64,000 nucleotides of DNA from JACVRW01 sp963716215 (lineage in GTDB: Bacteria; Actinomycetota; Thermoleophilia; Solirubrobacterales; Thermoleophilaceae), in NCBI GenBank assembly GCA_963716215.1, contig OY970298.1, positions 1,364,001-1,428,000 on the forward strand. Direction: 5' to 3'. Below are positions 7,705 to 15,389 of the stretch, piece after piece; positions within the stretch are counted from its first letter, which is position 1, and the number at the start of each line of letters is the position of its first letter. Under the pieces are notes generated by a model. That model was not told where the DNA came from. It was given only the letters and a program-made list of their open reading frames with translations, and made no database searches. The position numbers and the translations under genes are program-made.

Positions 7705-9066
7705 ATGCGCGAGGTTCGCATCCAGGACACGCTCAGCGGCACGGTGCGCACGCTCGAGCCGCGCGATCCCCCGAGGGTCGGCATCTACGCGTGCGGGCCC
7801 ACCGTGTACGGCCGCGTACACGTAGGCAACGCGCGTCCCTACATCGTCTTCTCGCTGCTCCAGCGCTTTCTCGAGCACGAGGGCTATCCCACGACCTTCG
7901 TCGTGAACGTCACGGACGTGAACGACAAGATCTACGACGCCGCACGCGACCGCGGCGTTCCCAGCGACCAGTTGGCGCGCGAGATGACCGACGCTTACCT
8001 GGCGGACACCGATGCGCTCGGCATCGGGCGCCCCGATCACGAGCCGAAGGCGAGCGAGACGATCGCCGAGATCATCGCGCTGATCGAGACGTTGATCGAG
8101 GGCGGCCACGCCTACGAGGCGCGCGGTGACGTCTACTTTCGCGTCGCCAGCTACGACGGCTACGGGAAGCTCTCCAACCGGCCGCTGGAGGAGATGCAGC
8201 AGGGCGAGGGCGACGACTCGACCGAGGTCAAGCAGGCGCCGCAGGACTTCGCGCTCTGGAAGGCGCGCAAGGAGGGGGAGGACAGCTACTGGGACTCGCC
8301 CTGGGGCGAGGGCCGGCCCGGCTGGCACATCGAGTGCTCCGCGATGGCCGAGGCGCTGCTGGGCGTGGACTTCGAGATCCACGGCGGCGGTTCGGACCTG
8401 GTCTTTCCCCATCACGAGAACGAGATCGCGCAGACCGAGGCGGCCCGCGGGCAGCCGCTCGCTCGGCTCTGGATGCACAACGGCATGGTGGAGATGGGCG
8501 ACGAGAAGATGGCCAAGTCGCTCGGGAACATCCGGCTGCTGCACGGCGCGCTCGAGCAGTTCGGCCGCGAGGCCTTCCTGATGTGGACGGTCGGCGCGCA
8601 CTACCGCAAGCCGGTCGCCTACTCGGAGGAGACGCTCAAGGATGCCGGCCGCGCGGTCGACCGGGTGCGCGAGCTGGCTCGGCGCCTCGATCGCGACGCA
8701 CCAGGCGTCGCCGAGCTGGATCCCGTCGTGGAGCGCTTCTTCGACCACCTCGCCGACGACTTCAACACCGCCGCCGCCCGCGCGGAGCTGTTTGCCTGGG
8801 TGGCCGAGGCCAACCGGCGCCTCGACGCCGGGGAGCGACTGGGTCCGGGCCGCCTCGGCGAGATGCTGCACGCGTTCGGGCTGGAGGGCCTCCTCGACGA
8901 GGACACGGGCGGCGCGCCCGAGGAGATCGAGCGCCTGGCCGCCGAGCGGGAGGAGGCCCGCGGCGCGCGCGACTTCGAGCGCGCCGACCGGCTGCGCGAC
9001 GAGCTGGCGGAGCGCGGCTGGGAGGTTCGCGACACGGCGGCGGGCCCGCGGCTCGTGCGGACGTGA
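7705..9066 (+). CDS. cysS: Cysteinyl-tRNA synthetase
   Basis: 453 aa class I synthetase. It has the HIGH-equivalent HVGN in YACGPTVYGRVHVGNARP, the KMSKS-equivalent KMAKS in GDEKMAKSLGN, and zinc ligands in ACGPTVY, WHIECSAMA and FPHHENEIAQ. It charges tRNA-Cys. The frame allows a start at ATG 7684, but TAGCCT at 7689-7694 lies 10 nt before ATG 7705, favouring that codon. rlmB follows with a GTGA overlap, the same cysS-rlmB order as in Bacillus and Mycobacterium. Confidence 0.95.
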   Translation: MREVRIQDTLSGTVRTLEPRDPPRVGIYACGPTVYGRVHVGNARPYIVFSLLQRFLEHEGYPTTFVVNVTDVNDKIYDAARDRGVPSDQLAREMTDAYLADTDALGIGRPDHEPKASETIAEIIALIETLIEGGHAYEARGDVYFRVASYDGYGKLSNRPLEEMQQGEGDDSTEVKQAPQDFALWKARKEGEDSYWDSPWGEGRPGWHIECSAMAEALLGVDFEIHGGGSDLVFPHHENEIAQTEAARGQPLARLWMHNGMVEMGDEKMAKSLGNIRLLHGALEQFGREAFLMWTVGAHYRKPVAYSEETLKDAGRAVDRVRELARRLDRDAPGVAELDPVVERFFDHLADDFNTAAARAELFAWVAEANRRLDAGERLGPGRLGEMLHAFGLEGLLDEDTGGAPEEIERLAAEREEARGARDFERADRLRDELAERGWEVRDTAAGPRLVRT

Positions 9067-9770
9067 TCGTCTACGGGCGCAATCCCGTCCGCGAGGCGCT
9101 GCGTGGACGCAGGCGCGTCCACCGTGTATACGCCACCGAGCGCGGGGCGCGCGAGGTCTGGCTCGGCGACGTGGACCTGGTGGTGGCGGAGCCGCACGAG
9201 CTCGAGGAGCGCTGCGGGTCGCCCGACCACCAGGGCGTGTGTGCCGAGGTCCAGGCTTACCCCTACGTCGACGCGGGTTCGCTGCTGGAGCGCGACGACG
9301 CGCTGGTTCTGTGCCTCGACGAGGTGCAGGACCCGCATAACCTGGGCGCGGTCTGCCGGGTCGCCGAGGCCGCCGGCTGCGCCGGAGTCGTGCTGCCCGA
9401 GCGACGCTCGGCCGAGGTCACGCCGGCGGTCTGCAAGGCGTCAGCCGGGGCCGTGGAACACCTGGCCGTGGCGCGCGTGCGCAACCTCGCCGACTGGCTA
9501 GGGGAGGCCAAGCGGCGCGAGGCCTGGGTGTACGGAGCGGCCGCCGGGGCGGGCGCGCCCTACGACCGGCCCGACTATCGCGGACGCGTGGTCCTGGTGC
9601 TCGGATCGGAGGGCCGCGGGCTGCGCCCGCGCGTCACGGACGCCTGCGACGAGCTCGTGCACCTACCCAGCCCGGGGAAGGTCGGCTCGCTCAACGTGTC
9701 GACCGCCGCCGCGGCGCTCGTGTACGGAATCTTGCAGTTCCGCACCCAGGCCCTTGACAAGGGTCCATAA
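9063..9770 (+). CDS. rlmB: 23S rRNA (guanosine-2'-O-)-methyltransferase RlmB-like (SpoU family)
   Basis: 235 aa from a GTG overlapping the cysS stop. A short N-terminal substrate-binding domain begins VYGRNPVREAL, followed by a SPOUT methyltransferase domain with the three knot motifs LDEVQDPHNLGAVCRVAEAAG, LVLGSEGRGLRP and SLNVSTAAAALVYGIL. It would 2'-O-methylate a guanosine in 23S rRNA, presumably G2251 by analogy with E. coli. Tight coupling to cysS suggests co-translation. The promoter of sigH lies at its 3' end. Confidence 0.92.
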   Translation: MIVYGRNPVREALRGRRRVHRVYATERGAREVWLGDVDLVVAEPHELEERCGSPDHQGVCAEVQAYPYVDAGSLLERDDALVLCLDEVQDPHNLGAVCRVAEAAGCAGVVLPERRSAEVTPAVCKASAGAVEHLAVARVRNLADWLGEAKRREAWVYGAAAGAGAPYDRPDYRGRVVLVLGSEGRGLRPRVTDACDELVHLPSPGKVGSLNVSTAAAALVYGILQFRTQALDKGP

Positions 9771-9782
9771 CTAACCCATACT
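9754..9782 (+). promoter_or_regulatory. Housekeeping-type promoter before sigH
   Basis: TTGACA (9754-9759), a 17-nt gap and CATACT (9777-9782) form the best sigma-70-like promoter I saw in the window. The -35 overlaps the rlmB 3' end. It would give a leader of about 110 nt before the sigH ATG at 9903. Confidence 0.6.
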
Positions 9783-9902
9783 CCGCGGCGAAATGAGGCT
9801 GTAGTCGAGCTTGAGGGATCGACTGCAGAAACCGGCGCGCCAGGGGAGGTACGCCGCCACCGAGCTTCAAAGGTCCTGCATTGGGCCTGGAAGGAGCATT
9901 GG

Positions 9903-10613
9903 ATGGCACATTCCGCAGCCTCCCCGGCACTACCCGTTCCGGCGCGCCGCCCTGGCGCCCCGATCCGGCGTAGCGGGGCAAAGTCTCAAGGTGAGGTCGA
10001 GCTTGATGATCATTATCTGATCGCGCTCGCCAAACAGGGCCGCAAGGACGCCTACGACCGCATCGTAAAGCGGTATTTCGGCTTCGTACGGCTGAAGGCC
10101 TCCTCCTACTTCCTGATCGGCGGGGACTCCGACGACCTCATCCAAGAGGGCCTCGTGGGGCTCTACAAGGCGGTGCGCGACTACCGCTCGGACCGTGAGT
10201 CGAGCTTCCGCAACTTCGCCGAGCTCTGCATCACGCGCCAGATCATCACCGCGGTCAAGACCTCCACGCGCAACAAGCACACTCCGCTCAACGAGTACGT
10301 CTCGTTCTCGCAGACGCCGGCCGCCAGCGGCGGCGACGGCGATCCGACGCTGGACGAGCTGCTTCCGGGCCCCACAGCGCACGATCCGGTCAACCAGGTG
10401 ATTTCCTCGGAGGAGCTGCACAGCCTGGTGGCATGCCTGTCGAGCGTGCTGTCGGAGCTCGAGAGCTCGGTGCTCTCGCTGTACCTGGACGGACACAGCT
10501 ACGAGGCGATCGCGGAGCGCCTGGAGTGCGACACGAAGACCGTGGATAACGCTCTGCAGCGCGTAAAGCGTAAGGTCGGCGCGCACCTCAACTCGCGCCA
10601 GGTCCTGCTCTAG
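9903..10613 (+). CDS. sigH: RNA polymerase sigma factor SigH (Bacillus spore-type) homolog
   Basis: 236 aa sigma-70 family protein. Region 2 reads KDAYDRIVKRYFGFVRLKASSYFLIGGDSDDLIQEGLVGLYKAVRDY; the segment TSTRNKHTPLNEYVSFSQ is characteristic of SigH; region 4 (SYEAIAERLECDTKTVDNALQRVKRKV) is a helix-turn-helix. About 35 residues at the N-terminus are extra and rich in Ala, Pro and Arg. AAGGAG (9891-9896) is 6 nt before the ATG, so the start is firm. In Bacillus SigH drives early sporulation and stationary-phase genes; the role here is unknown. The cysS-rlmB-sigH order matches Bacillus. Confidence 0.93.
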   Translation: MAHSAASPALPVPARRPGAPIRRSGAKSQGEVELDDHYLIALAKQGRKDAYDRIVKRYFGFVRLKASSYFLIGGDSDDLIQEGLVGLYKAVRDYRSDRESSFRNFAELCITRQIITAVKTSTRNKHTPLNEYVSFSQTPAASGGDGDPTLDELLPGPTAHDPVNQVISSEELHSLVACLSSVLSELESSVLSLYLDGHSYEAIAERLECDTKTVDNALQRVKRKVGAHLNSRQVLL

Positions 10614-10686
10614 AGCCTTATCGAACACCCGTCCAACGCCGTGCCGAGCCGTTGCGGGAGCGGCAGGGGAGGTCGACGCATGAAGT

Positions 10687-11448
10687 ATGCGGGTACGCCC
10701 CTCACTCCTGCTCGTGGCGACCGCGCTGACCGGCTTCCTGGTGGCGCAAACGGCCCTCGGCTCGCCCCCGGCGGATCCCGTCGAGCTCCCCGACAGCGCC
10801 GCCTTCAAGCCTGCCGCGACGCTCGCGCAGGCCAGCAGTCCGGCCGCTCGAAAGCCGTTCGCGCTCGCGGCCGTCCAGGGCACGGTGGCTGTCAGCGACG
10901 CGCCCGGAGGGGCCCCGACGGGGAAGATCGGGGCTTACACCGAGTTCGGGTCGCCCCAGGTGCTGAACGTGGCCGCTCGTCGCGGCGACTGGCTCGGGGT
11001 CGTCACGACCTCCCGCCCCAACGGCCGGCTCGGGTGGGTCCGTCGGGGCGCCGCACTGGCGCTGCGTCGCACGAGCTGGTCGCTGCACGCTGACCTCTCG
11101 CAGCGCACGCTCACCCTGCGCCGCAACGGCCGCAGGGTGCACCGGCTGACCGTCGCGATCGGGCGCCCGGGCACCGACACGCCGACGGGCCGTTTTGCGG
11201 TCACCGACAAGCTCGCGGGCTCGAACTACGGGGCCTACTACGGGTGTTGCATCCTGGCGCTCAGCGGCCACCAGCCCAACACCCCGCCCGGCTGGAAGGG
11301 CGGCAACCGGCTGGCGATCCACGGGACCGACGTGCCCGCCTCGATCGGCACGCCCGCATCGGCCGGGTGCCTGCGCGCGGGCGAGTCGGACCTGCGGGTG
11401 CTGATGTTCAAGGTGCCGCTCGGCACGCCGGTCATCATCCGCCCCTAG
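10687..11448 (+). CDS. Secreted L,D-transpeptidase (YkuD domain)
   Basis: 253 aa. An N-terminal signal sequence (RPSLLLVATALTGFLVAQTALGSP) leads to a low-complexity spacer, an SH3-like middle part (VAARRGDWLGVVTTSRPNGRLGWV), then the YkuD catalytic domain with IAIGRPGTDTPTGRF-like entry, LAIHGTD and the nucleophile motif SAGCLR. It would form 3-3 cross-links in peptidoglycan or attach proteins to it, outside the membrane. GGGGAGGT precedes the ATG. No close operon partner. Confidence 0.92.
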   Translation: MRVRPSLLLVATALTGFLVAQTALGSPPADPVELPDSAAFKPAATLAQASSPAARKPFALAAVQGTVAVSDAPGGAPTGKIGAYTEFGSPQVLNVAARRGDWLGVVTTSRPNGRLGWVRRGAALALRRTSWSLHADLSQRTLTLRRNGRRVHRLTVAIGRPGTDTPTGRFAVTDKLAGSNYGAYYGCCILALSGHQPNTPPGWKGGNRLAIHGTDVPASIGTPASAGCLRAGESDLRVLMFKVPLGTPVIIRP

Positions 11449-11502
11449 TTTCCGAGCGTTTGCGGGCGGGTAGCGGGATCCCGGACCCGAGAGAGGAACG
11501 AC

Positions 11503-11679
11503 ATGCCCGGAATCCTGATCACCGTGCTCGTAGCAGTGCTCGTGTACATAATCCTCGCCGCGCTGACGACCTCGATCGTCGCCATCGTGGGCGCGATTCT
11601 GGTGTTGATCGCCGGCATTCCAAGTGGGGGATTCGGCTTCGGCAGCCGGTTCGGCGGACGCGGCGGCAGAGCGATCTAA
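11503..11679 (+). CDS. 58-residue membrane microprotein with a glycine-rich tail
   Basis: Opens MPGILITVLVAVLVYIILAAL, then a second hydrophobic run TTSIVAIVGAILVLIAGI, and ends in a Gly/Phe/Arg tail (GGFGFGSRFGGRGGRAI). AGAGGAA sits 5 nt before the ATG. Two membrane helices with a basic tail is all that can be said; I do not recognise a family. It converges with another microprotein, ending one base apart from it. Confidence 0.6.
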   Translation: MPGILITVLVAVLVYIILAALTTSIVAIVGAILVLIAGIPSGGFGFGSRFGGRGGRAI

Positions 11680-11680
11680 G

Positions 11681-11776
11681 TCAGCTCCGCCCCTCCCTCC
11701 CGCCGAACGCGTTCCACGCGAGCACCGCGACGATGAGGATGGCGATGATGCTGATCGTCCAGCCAGCCGTTGTCAT
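11681..11776 (-). CDS. 31-residue single-helix membrane microprotein
   Basis: MTTAGWTISIIAILIVAVLAWNAF then a short GGREGRS tail: one hydrophobic helix with a basic end. A strong Shine-Dalgarno (GGAGG, 4 nt before the ATG, read on the minus strand) supports translation. It converges with the 58-residue gene. The frame extends to 11863 but the Shine-Dalgarno fits the ATG at 11776. Family and function unknown. Confidence 0.5.
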   Translation of the reverse strand: MTTAGWTISIIAILIVAVLAWNAFGGREGRS

Positions 11777-11865
11777 AGGTCCTCCGGTCGGGTAAGTGGC
11801 GACTACCCGGGGTCGCGCGCGCGACACGCAGGCGCCGATGTCAGCCCTTGAATACGCTCGCACTG

Positions 11866-12696
11866 ATGCCCGAGGTCGAGCTCAAGCGCACAGGGGCGAC
11901 CGTCTACCGCGAGGCCATCCCCCAGGGCTCCGAGAGCGGGGATCCCGTTCTCCTCATCCACGGCTTCCCCCAGAGCTCGTACATGTGGGCGCCGGTTCTC
12001 ACGGCGCTTGCCGCGAGCGGTCGTAGAGCCATCGCCCCAGACCTGAGCGGCTACGGCGACTCCCCGCCCGACCCGCCGGGCACGTGGGAGCGCCATGTGA
12101 GCGCGCTCGAGACGTTCCGCCAAGCCCTGGGGCTGCACCGCGTGGTGCTCGCACTCCACGACTGGGGCGGCCTGATCGGCCTGCGCTGGGCCTGCGACCA
12201 CCCGCGAGCCGTCTCGGCGCTGATCCTCAGCAACACCGGGTTCTTCGCCGACACGGAGTGGCACGTGATGGGGCAGGCGTTGCGCACGCCGGGCCAGGGC
12301 GAACAGCTCCTCGACAACCTCACGAAGCAGGCCTTCGCCACCATGATGAGGGACCAGGGTGGGCGCATCCCCGATGACGCGATGGACGAGTACTGGAAGG
12401 CCTTCACGTCCCCGGCGGGACGCCAGGGCATGCTCGAGCTCTACCGCTCCGGGGACTTCGAGAAGCTCAAGCCCTACGAGGGACAGCTGGAGGCGATGGG
12501 GGTCCCGGCACTGATCCTCTGGGGCGCGAACGACCCTGTCGTCCCGGTCGCCGCGGCACACCGGTTCGACCGGGAGATCCCCGATTCAAAGGTCGTGATC
12601 CTGGAGGACGCCAGTCACTTCCTCTACGACGACGAGCCCGCCCGGTGCGCGCGAGAGATCGTCGCGTTTCTCACACCAGCTCCTGATGGACGCTGA
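11866..12696 (+). CDS. Alpha/beta hydrolase, haloalkane dehalogenase / epoxide hydrolase type
   Basis: 276 aa. LLIHGFPQSSYMWAPV is the oxyanion-hole HGxP motif; the nucleophile elbow is LHDWGG, so the nucleophile is Asp rather than Ser, as in haloalkane dehalogenases and soluble epoxide hydrolases. ILWGANDPVVP supplies the acid and DASHFLYDDEP the His. Substrate cannot be told. TACGCT (11853-11858) lies 7 nt before ATG 11866, which I prefer over the in-frame TTG at 11848. The 3' end overlaps the opposing regulator by 26 bp. Confidence 0.85.
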   Translation: MPEVELKRTGATVYREAIPQGSESGDPVLLIHGFPQSSYMWAPVLTALAASGRRAIAPDLSGYGDSPPDPPGTWERHVSALETFRQALGLHRVVLALHDWGGLIGLRWACDHPRAVSALILSNTGFFADTEWHVMGQALRTPGQGEQLLDNLTKQAFATMMRDQGGRIPDDAMDEYWKAFTSPAGRQGMLELYRSGDFEKLKPYEGQLEAMGVPALILWGANDPVVPVAAAHRFDREIPDSKVVILEDASHFLYDDEPARCAREIVAFLTPAPDGR

Positions 12697-12937
12697 TCCG
12701 CACGACCGCCGTGTAGTAGTGCTCGGTGGCCCCCCGTACCTGTCGTTGCCGTACCAGGGTTATCGCGCCGAGCTTCGCCAGCGCGCGGAAGTGGTAGCCG
12801 ACAGCGCCCAGCGGCTCCTTCATCTCTCTCGCCAGTTCGATGGGCGACGCCTCGCGGTCATAGAGGCGTTCGAGGATCGCCGCCCGTAGCGGGTGTGCGA
12901 CCGCTTTGGCGGCACTTGCCGGGGAAAGTTCCTGCAC
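12671..12937 (-). CDS. ArsR-like winged helix-turn-helix regulator
   Basis: 88 aa, about one winged-helix domain: VAHPLRAAILERLYDREASPIELAREMKEPLGAVGYHFRALAKLGAITLVRQRQVRGATEHYY. The HPLR start of helix 1 and YHFRAL recognition helix are typical of ArsR-family regulators. No metal-binding Cys is present, so the signal is not evidently a metal. The start is GTG at 12937 with CATTAT six bases upstream on the minus strand. It converges with and overlaps the hydrolase gene; their relation is not clear. Confidence 0.8.
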   Translation of the reverse strand: MQELSPASAAKAVAHPLRAAILERLYDREASPIELAREMKEPLGAVGYHFRALAKLGAITLVRQRQVRGATEHYYTAVVRISVHQELV

Positions 12938-12987
12938 CTTCCCATAATGCGCCTGGTTTGCCGACCGTGCGCCGGTTGCGCGCTAGG

Positions 12988-13060
12988 AGCCGGAGGTCGG
13001 ACTCGAACCGACGACCTGCGCTTTACAAGAGCGCTGCTCTACCAACTGAGCTACTCCGGC
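12988..13060 (-). tRNA. tRNA-Thr (anticodon TGT)
   Basis: 73 nt on the minus strand. Acceptor stem GCCGGAG/CTCCGGC, D-arm TAGCTCAGTTGGTAGAGCA, anticodon stem CGCT/AGCG around CTTGTAA (anticodon TGT), and T-arm GGTTCGAGTCC. The 3' CCA is not encoded. A TAGACT hexamer upstream (13072-13077, minus) may be its -10. Confidence 0.95.
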
Positions 13061-13071
13061 CTGCCGCCGCG

Positions 13072-13077
13072 AGTCTA
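13072..13077 (-). promoter_or_regulatory. Candidate -10 of tRNA-Thr
   Basis: TAGACT on the minus strand, 11 nt before the first tRNA base. No convincing -35 seen. Confidence 0.3.
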
Positions 13078-13086
13078 GGCCGAAAC

Positions 13087-13620
13087 TCAGGCTTCTTCGG
13101 TGGCGCCGGCGGCCGCGTGCTCGATGTTGCCGTGGCCGTTGGACGACACCGGCACCTGCTCGAGCGGCTCGAATTGCCCCTCGCGGTTTAGGCGGCGCTC
13201 CAGCTCACCCAGCACCAGGCCGAACAGCGCGTGGCGCCAGGCCGCCTGGGCGAACGCGCGCCGGTTGCCGCCGAGCTTCTCGAGCTCCGAGCGGGCCGGG
13301 TGGTGGCGATCGACGAGCGTGCCGAGCGGCCACAGAGCCAGATGCTCCGCCAGCCCGGCGGTGACGCCCGCCACCTGGGGCGGCCCGGGGATCAACGGCC
13401 TCAGCAGCGCGTAGACCGCCCCGAATGCGGCCCCGTTCGCCATGTGGATCGCGAGGCCCGCGGCCTGCCAGCCCGAGTCGCGCGTGACGAGCTTGCCAAG
13501 CAGCTCGACGTCGTCGTAGTCCGACCCGAAGACCCGCTTGTCGAGCGGCTGTTGCGCGGCCCACACCGCAGCCGCGACCGCTCCCGCCAGCGCGCCGCTT
13601 GGAATTCGCCGTAGTTCCAT
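13087..13620 (-). CDS. Hypothetical membrane-associated protein
   Basis: 177 aa, starting MELRRIPSGALAGAVAAAVWAAQQPLDKRVFGSDYDDVELLG. Hydrophobic stretches near the start and in the middle (AIHMANGAAFGAVYALL, GVTAGLAEHLALWPLGTLV) suggest an integral or peripheral membrane protein; the C-terminal half is polar. I do not recognise the family. TACGCT on the minus strand (13630-13635) lies 9 nt before the ATG and is part of an 11-bp palindrome AGCGTAACGCT-type site shared with the divergent plsC-gpsA gene. Confidence 0.7.
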   Translation of the reverse strand: MELRRIPSGALAGAVAAAVWAAQQPLDKRVFGSDYDDVELLGKLVTRDSGWQAAGLAIHMANGAAFGAVYALLRPLIPGPPQVAGVTAGLAEHLALWPLGTLVDRHHPARSELEKLGGNRRAFAQAAWRHALFGLVLGELERRLNREGQFEPLEQVPVSSNGHGNIEHAAAGATEEA

Positions 13621-13666
13621 GAGGGCCCCAGCGTAACGCTACGCCCGGACCTGGGTAGCTCCATCG

Positions 13667-15355
13667 ATGCCGGAGGAGAAGCAGAAGGGGCTGCTCAGCC
13701 CGCGTCCGCTTTCGCTCTACCACGAGCGTACGCGCCGCAGAGGAGTCAACTCGGTCGTCTACTGGCCGGTGCGCTGGGTGATCAAGACGGCGATCCTCGC
13801 CTACTTCCGCCTCCGCCGCCTCGGGCGCGAGCACCTGCCGTCCGGCGCGGTGATCCTCGCGGCCAACCACCGCAGCTTCCTGGATCCGTTCGCGATCGGG
13901 TGCTGCAACCCGCGACCGATCTACTTCGTCGCCAAGGAGGAGCTGTTCCGGAACCCCGTGGTCGGCTGGTTCCTCAACTGCATGGGCGCCTTCCCGGTGT
14001 GCCGCGGCAAGGCGGACGAGGAGTCCGTGAAGACGTCCCTGGCGCTGCTCGAGCGCGGCCAGGCCGTGGTGATCTTCCCCGAGGGAACGCGCATCCGGGC
14101 CGGCTCGCTAGCCAAGCCCAAGCGCGGCGTCGGCCGCCTGGCGCTCCAGAGCGGAGCCCCGGTGGTGCCGATCGCGATCACCGGCTCGGAGCACGCGCGC
14201 GTCGGCTGGAAGATCAAGCCGGTCCGCGTGCACGTCCGGATCGGAGCCCCCCTCACCTACCCGCGCGTGGAGGACCCGTCGCCGTTCCTCGCCGGCGAGG
14301 TGACGGAGCGGATCTGGCCGTGCGTCGGGCTCCAATGGGAATGGCTCGGCGGATTGCCGCCGCTGCGCACGGCCGCCGTCGTCGGCGGCGGCTCTATGGG
14401 CACCGCGATCGCCTCCGTACTGGCCCGCGCCGGGCTCGACGTGCAGCTCGGCTGCCGCACGACCTCGCAGGCCGCGCGGCTGCTGGACGACCGCGAGAAC
14501 ACCGCCTACCTGCCAGGTGTGGCGTTGGAAGCCGGCATCGAGCCCAAAACCGTGCGCGAGATCGAGTTCGCGGGCGTGGACCTGGTCGTGCTGGCTGTGC
14601 CTTGCAGCAGCCTCCCGGCCGCCATCGGCGAGGTCGGGGCGCGCGTCGGCGATCGCAGCGCCGTGCTCGTGGCGTCCAAGGGGCTCGTGCCGCCGCTGGG
14701 CACCACGCCGACCGCCTACGTGGCCGAGCGGGTGACCGCCCGCGCGGTGGCGAGCTTGGGCGGTCCCGTTCACGCGCGCGAGGCGATCGAAGTCGGCGCG
14801 GCCGTGGTCGTGGCCACCCGCAACCCCGACCTGCGTCGCCAGCTGCGCGAGGTACTCGGCGCCGGCGGCCTGACGGTCGAGACCACCGACGACGTGACCG
14901 GCGCTGAGCTGGCGGCCTGCGCGAAGAACGCCGCGGCGCTGGCCTCTGGCGCTGCCGCCATCCGCGGAGCCAACCTCGCAGGCGCTGCCGCCGGGCGCGT
15001 CTTCTCGGAGGTGCACGAGCTCGCCGTCGCCAGCGGCGGGCGCAGCGAGACGTTCGCCGGCCTGGCCGGCGCGGGCGACCTGGTGGCCACCGCGATCGCC
15101 TCCGGCAGCCGCAACCGCCGCGCCGGCGAGCTGGTCGGCACCGGCATGCCCACCGGCCAGGTTGAGGCGGCCGTGCAGCAGACCGCGGAGTCGCTGGCCA
15201 CGGTGCCGCTGCTCAGCGAGGCGTTCGCCCGCGAGGGCATCGACGCCCCGATAACCACCGGCCTGCGCCGGGTGCTGGACGGCGAAGCGTCCGCCGAGCA
15301 GTGGCTCGAGAGCGTGCGCAGCGCGGCCCCGGAGCGGAGGACCCGCGCGGCCTGA
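13667..15355 (+). CDS. Fusion of PlsC-type acyltransferase and glycerol-3-phosphate dehydrogenase (GpsA)
   Basis: 562 aa. Residues about 1-235 are a glycerolipid acyltransferase: AANHRSFLDPF is the NHx4D catalytic motif and VIFPEGTRIRAG the substrate motif. From about residue 240 it is NAD(P)-dependent glycerol-3-phosphate dehydrogenase: a GGGSMGTAIASVLARAG nucleotide loop, the catalytic Lys in CAKNAAALASGAA, and GLAGAGDLVATAIASGSRNRRAGE. One chain could therefore make sn-glycerol-3-phosphate and acylate it or its lyso product. Both halves keep their key residues and there is no frameshift. Whether the first half acts like PlsB or PlsC is not clear. Confidence 0.9.
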   Translation: MPEEKQKGLLSPRPLSLYHERTRRRGVNSVVYWPVRWVIKTAILAYFRLRRLGREHLPSGAVILAANHRSFLDPFAIGCCNPRPIYFVAKEELFRNPVVGWFLNCMGAFPVCRGKADEESVKTSLALLERGQAVVIFPEGTRIRAGSLAKPKRGVGRLALQSGAPVVPIAITGSEHARVGWKIKPVRVHVRIGAPLTYPRVEDPSPFLAGEVTERIWPCVGLQWEWLGGLPPLRTAAVVGGGSMGTAIASVLARAGLDVQLGCRTTSQAARLLDDRENTAYLPGVALEAGIEPKTVREIEFAGVDLVVLAVPCSSLPAAIGEVGARVGDRSAVLVASKGLVPPLGTTPTAYVAERVTARAVASLGGPVHAREAIEVGAAVVVATRNPDLRRQLREVLGAGGLTVETTDDVTGAELAACAKNAAALASGAAAIRGANLAGAAAGRVFSEVHELAVASGGRSETFAGLAGAGDLVATAIASGSRNRRAGELVGTGMPTGQVEAAVQQTAESLATVPLLSEAFAREGIDAPITTGLRRVLDGEASAEQWLESVRSAAPERRTRAA

Positions 15356-15389
15356 CTGCGCGGGGCGCGCCGTCTAGGCTGCACGATGG

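Noticed and set aside
7108..8871. A 587-codon minus-strand frame over the amidase and cysS
   Set aside because: Antisense to cysS, which has all its synthetase motifs; low-complexity translation.
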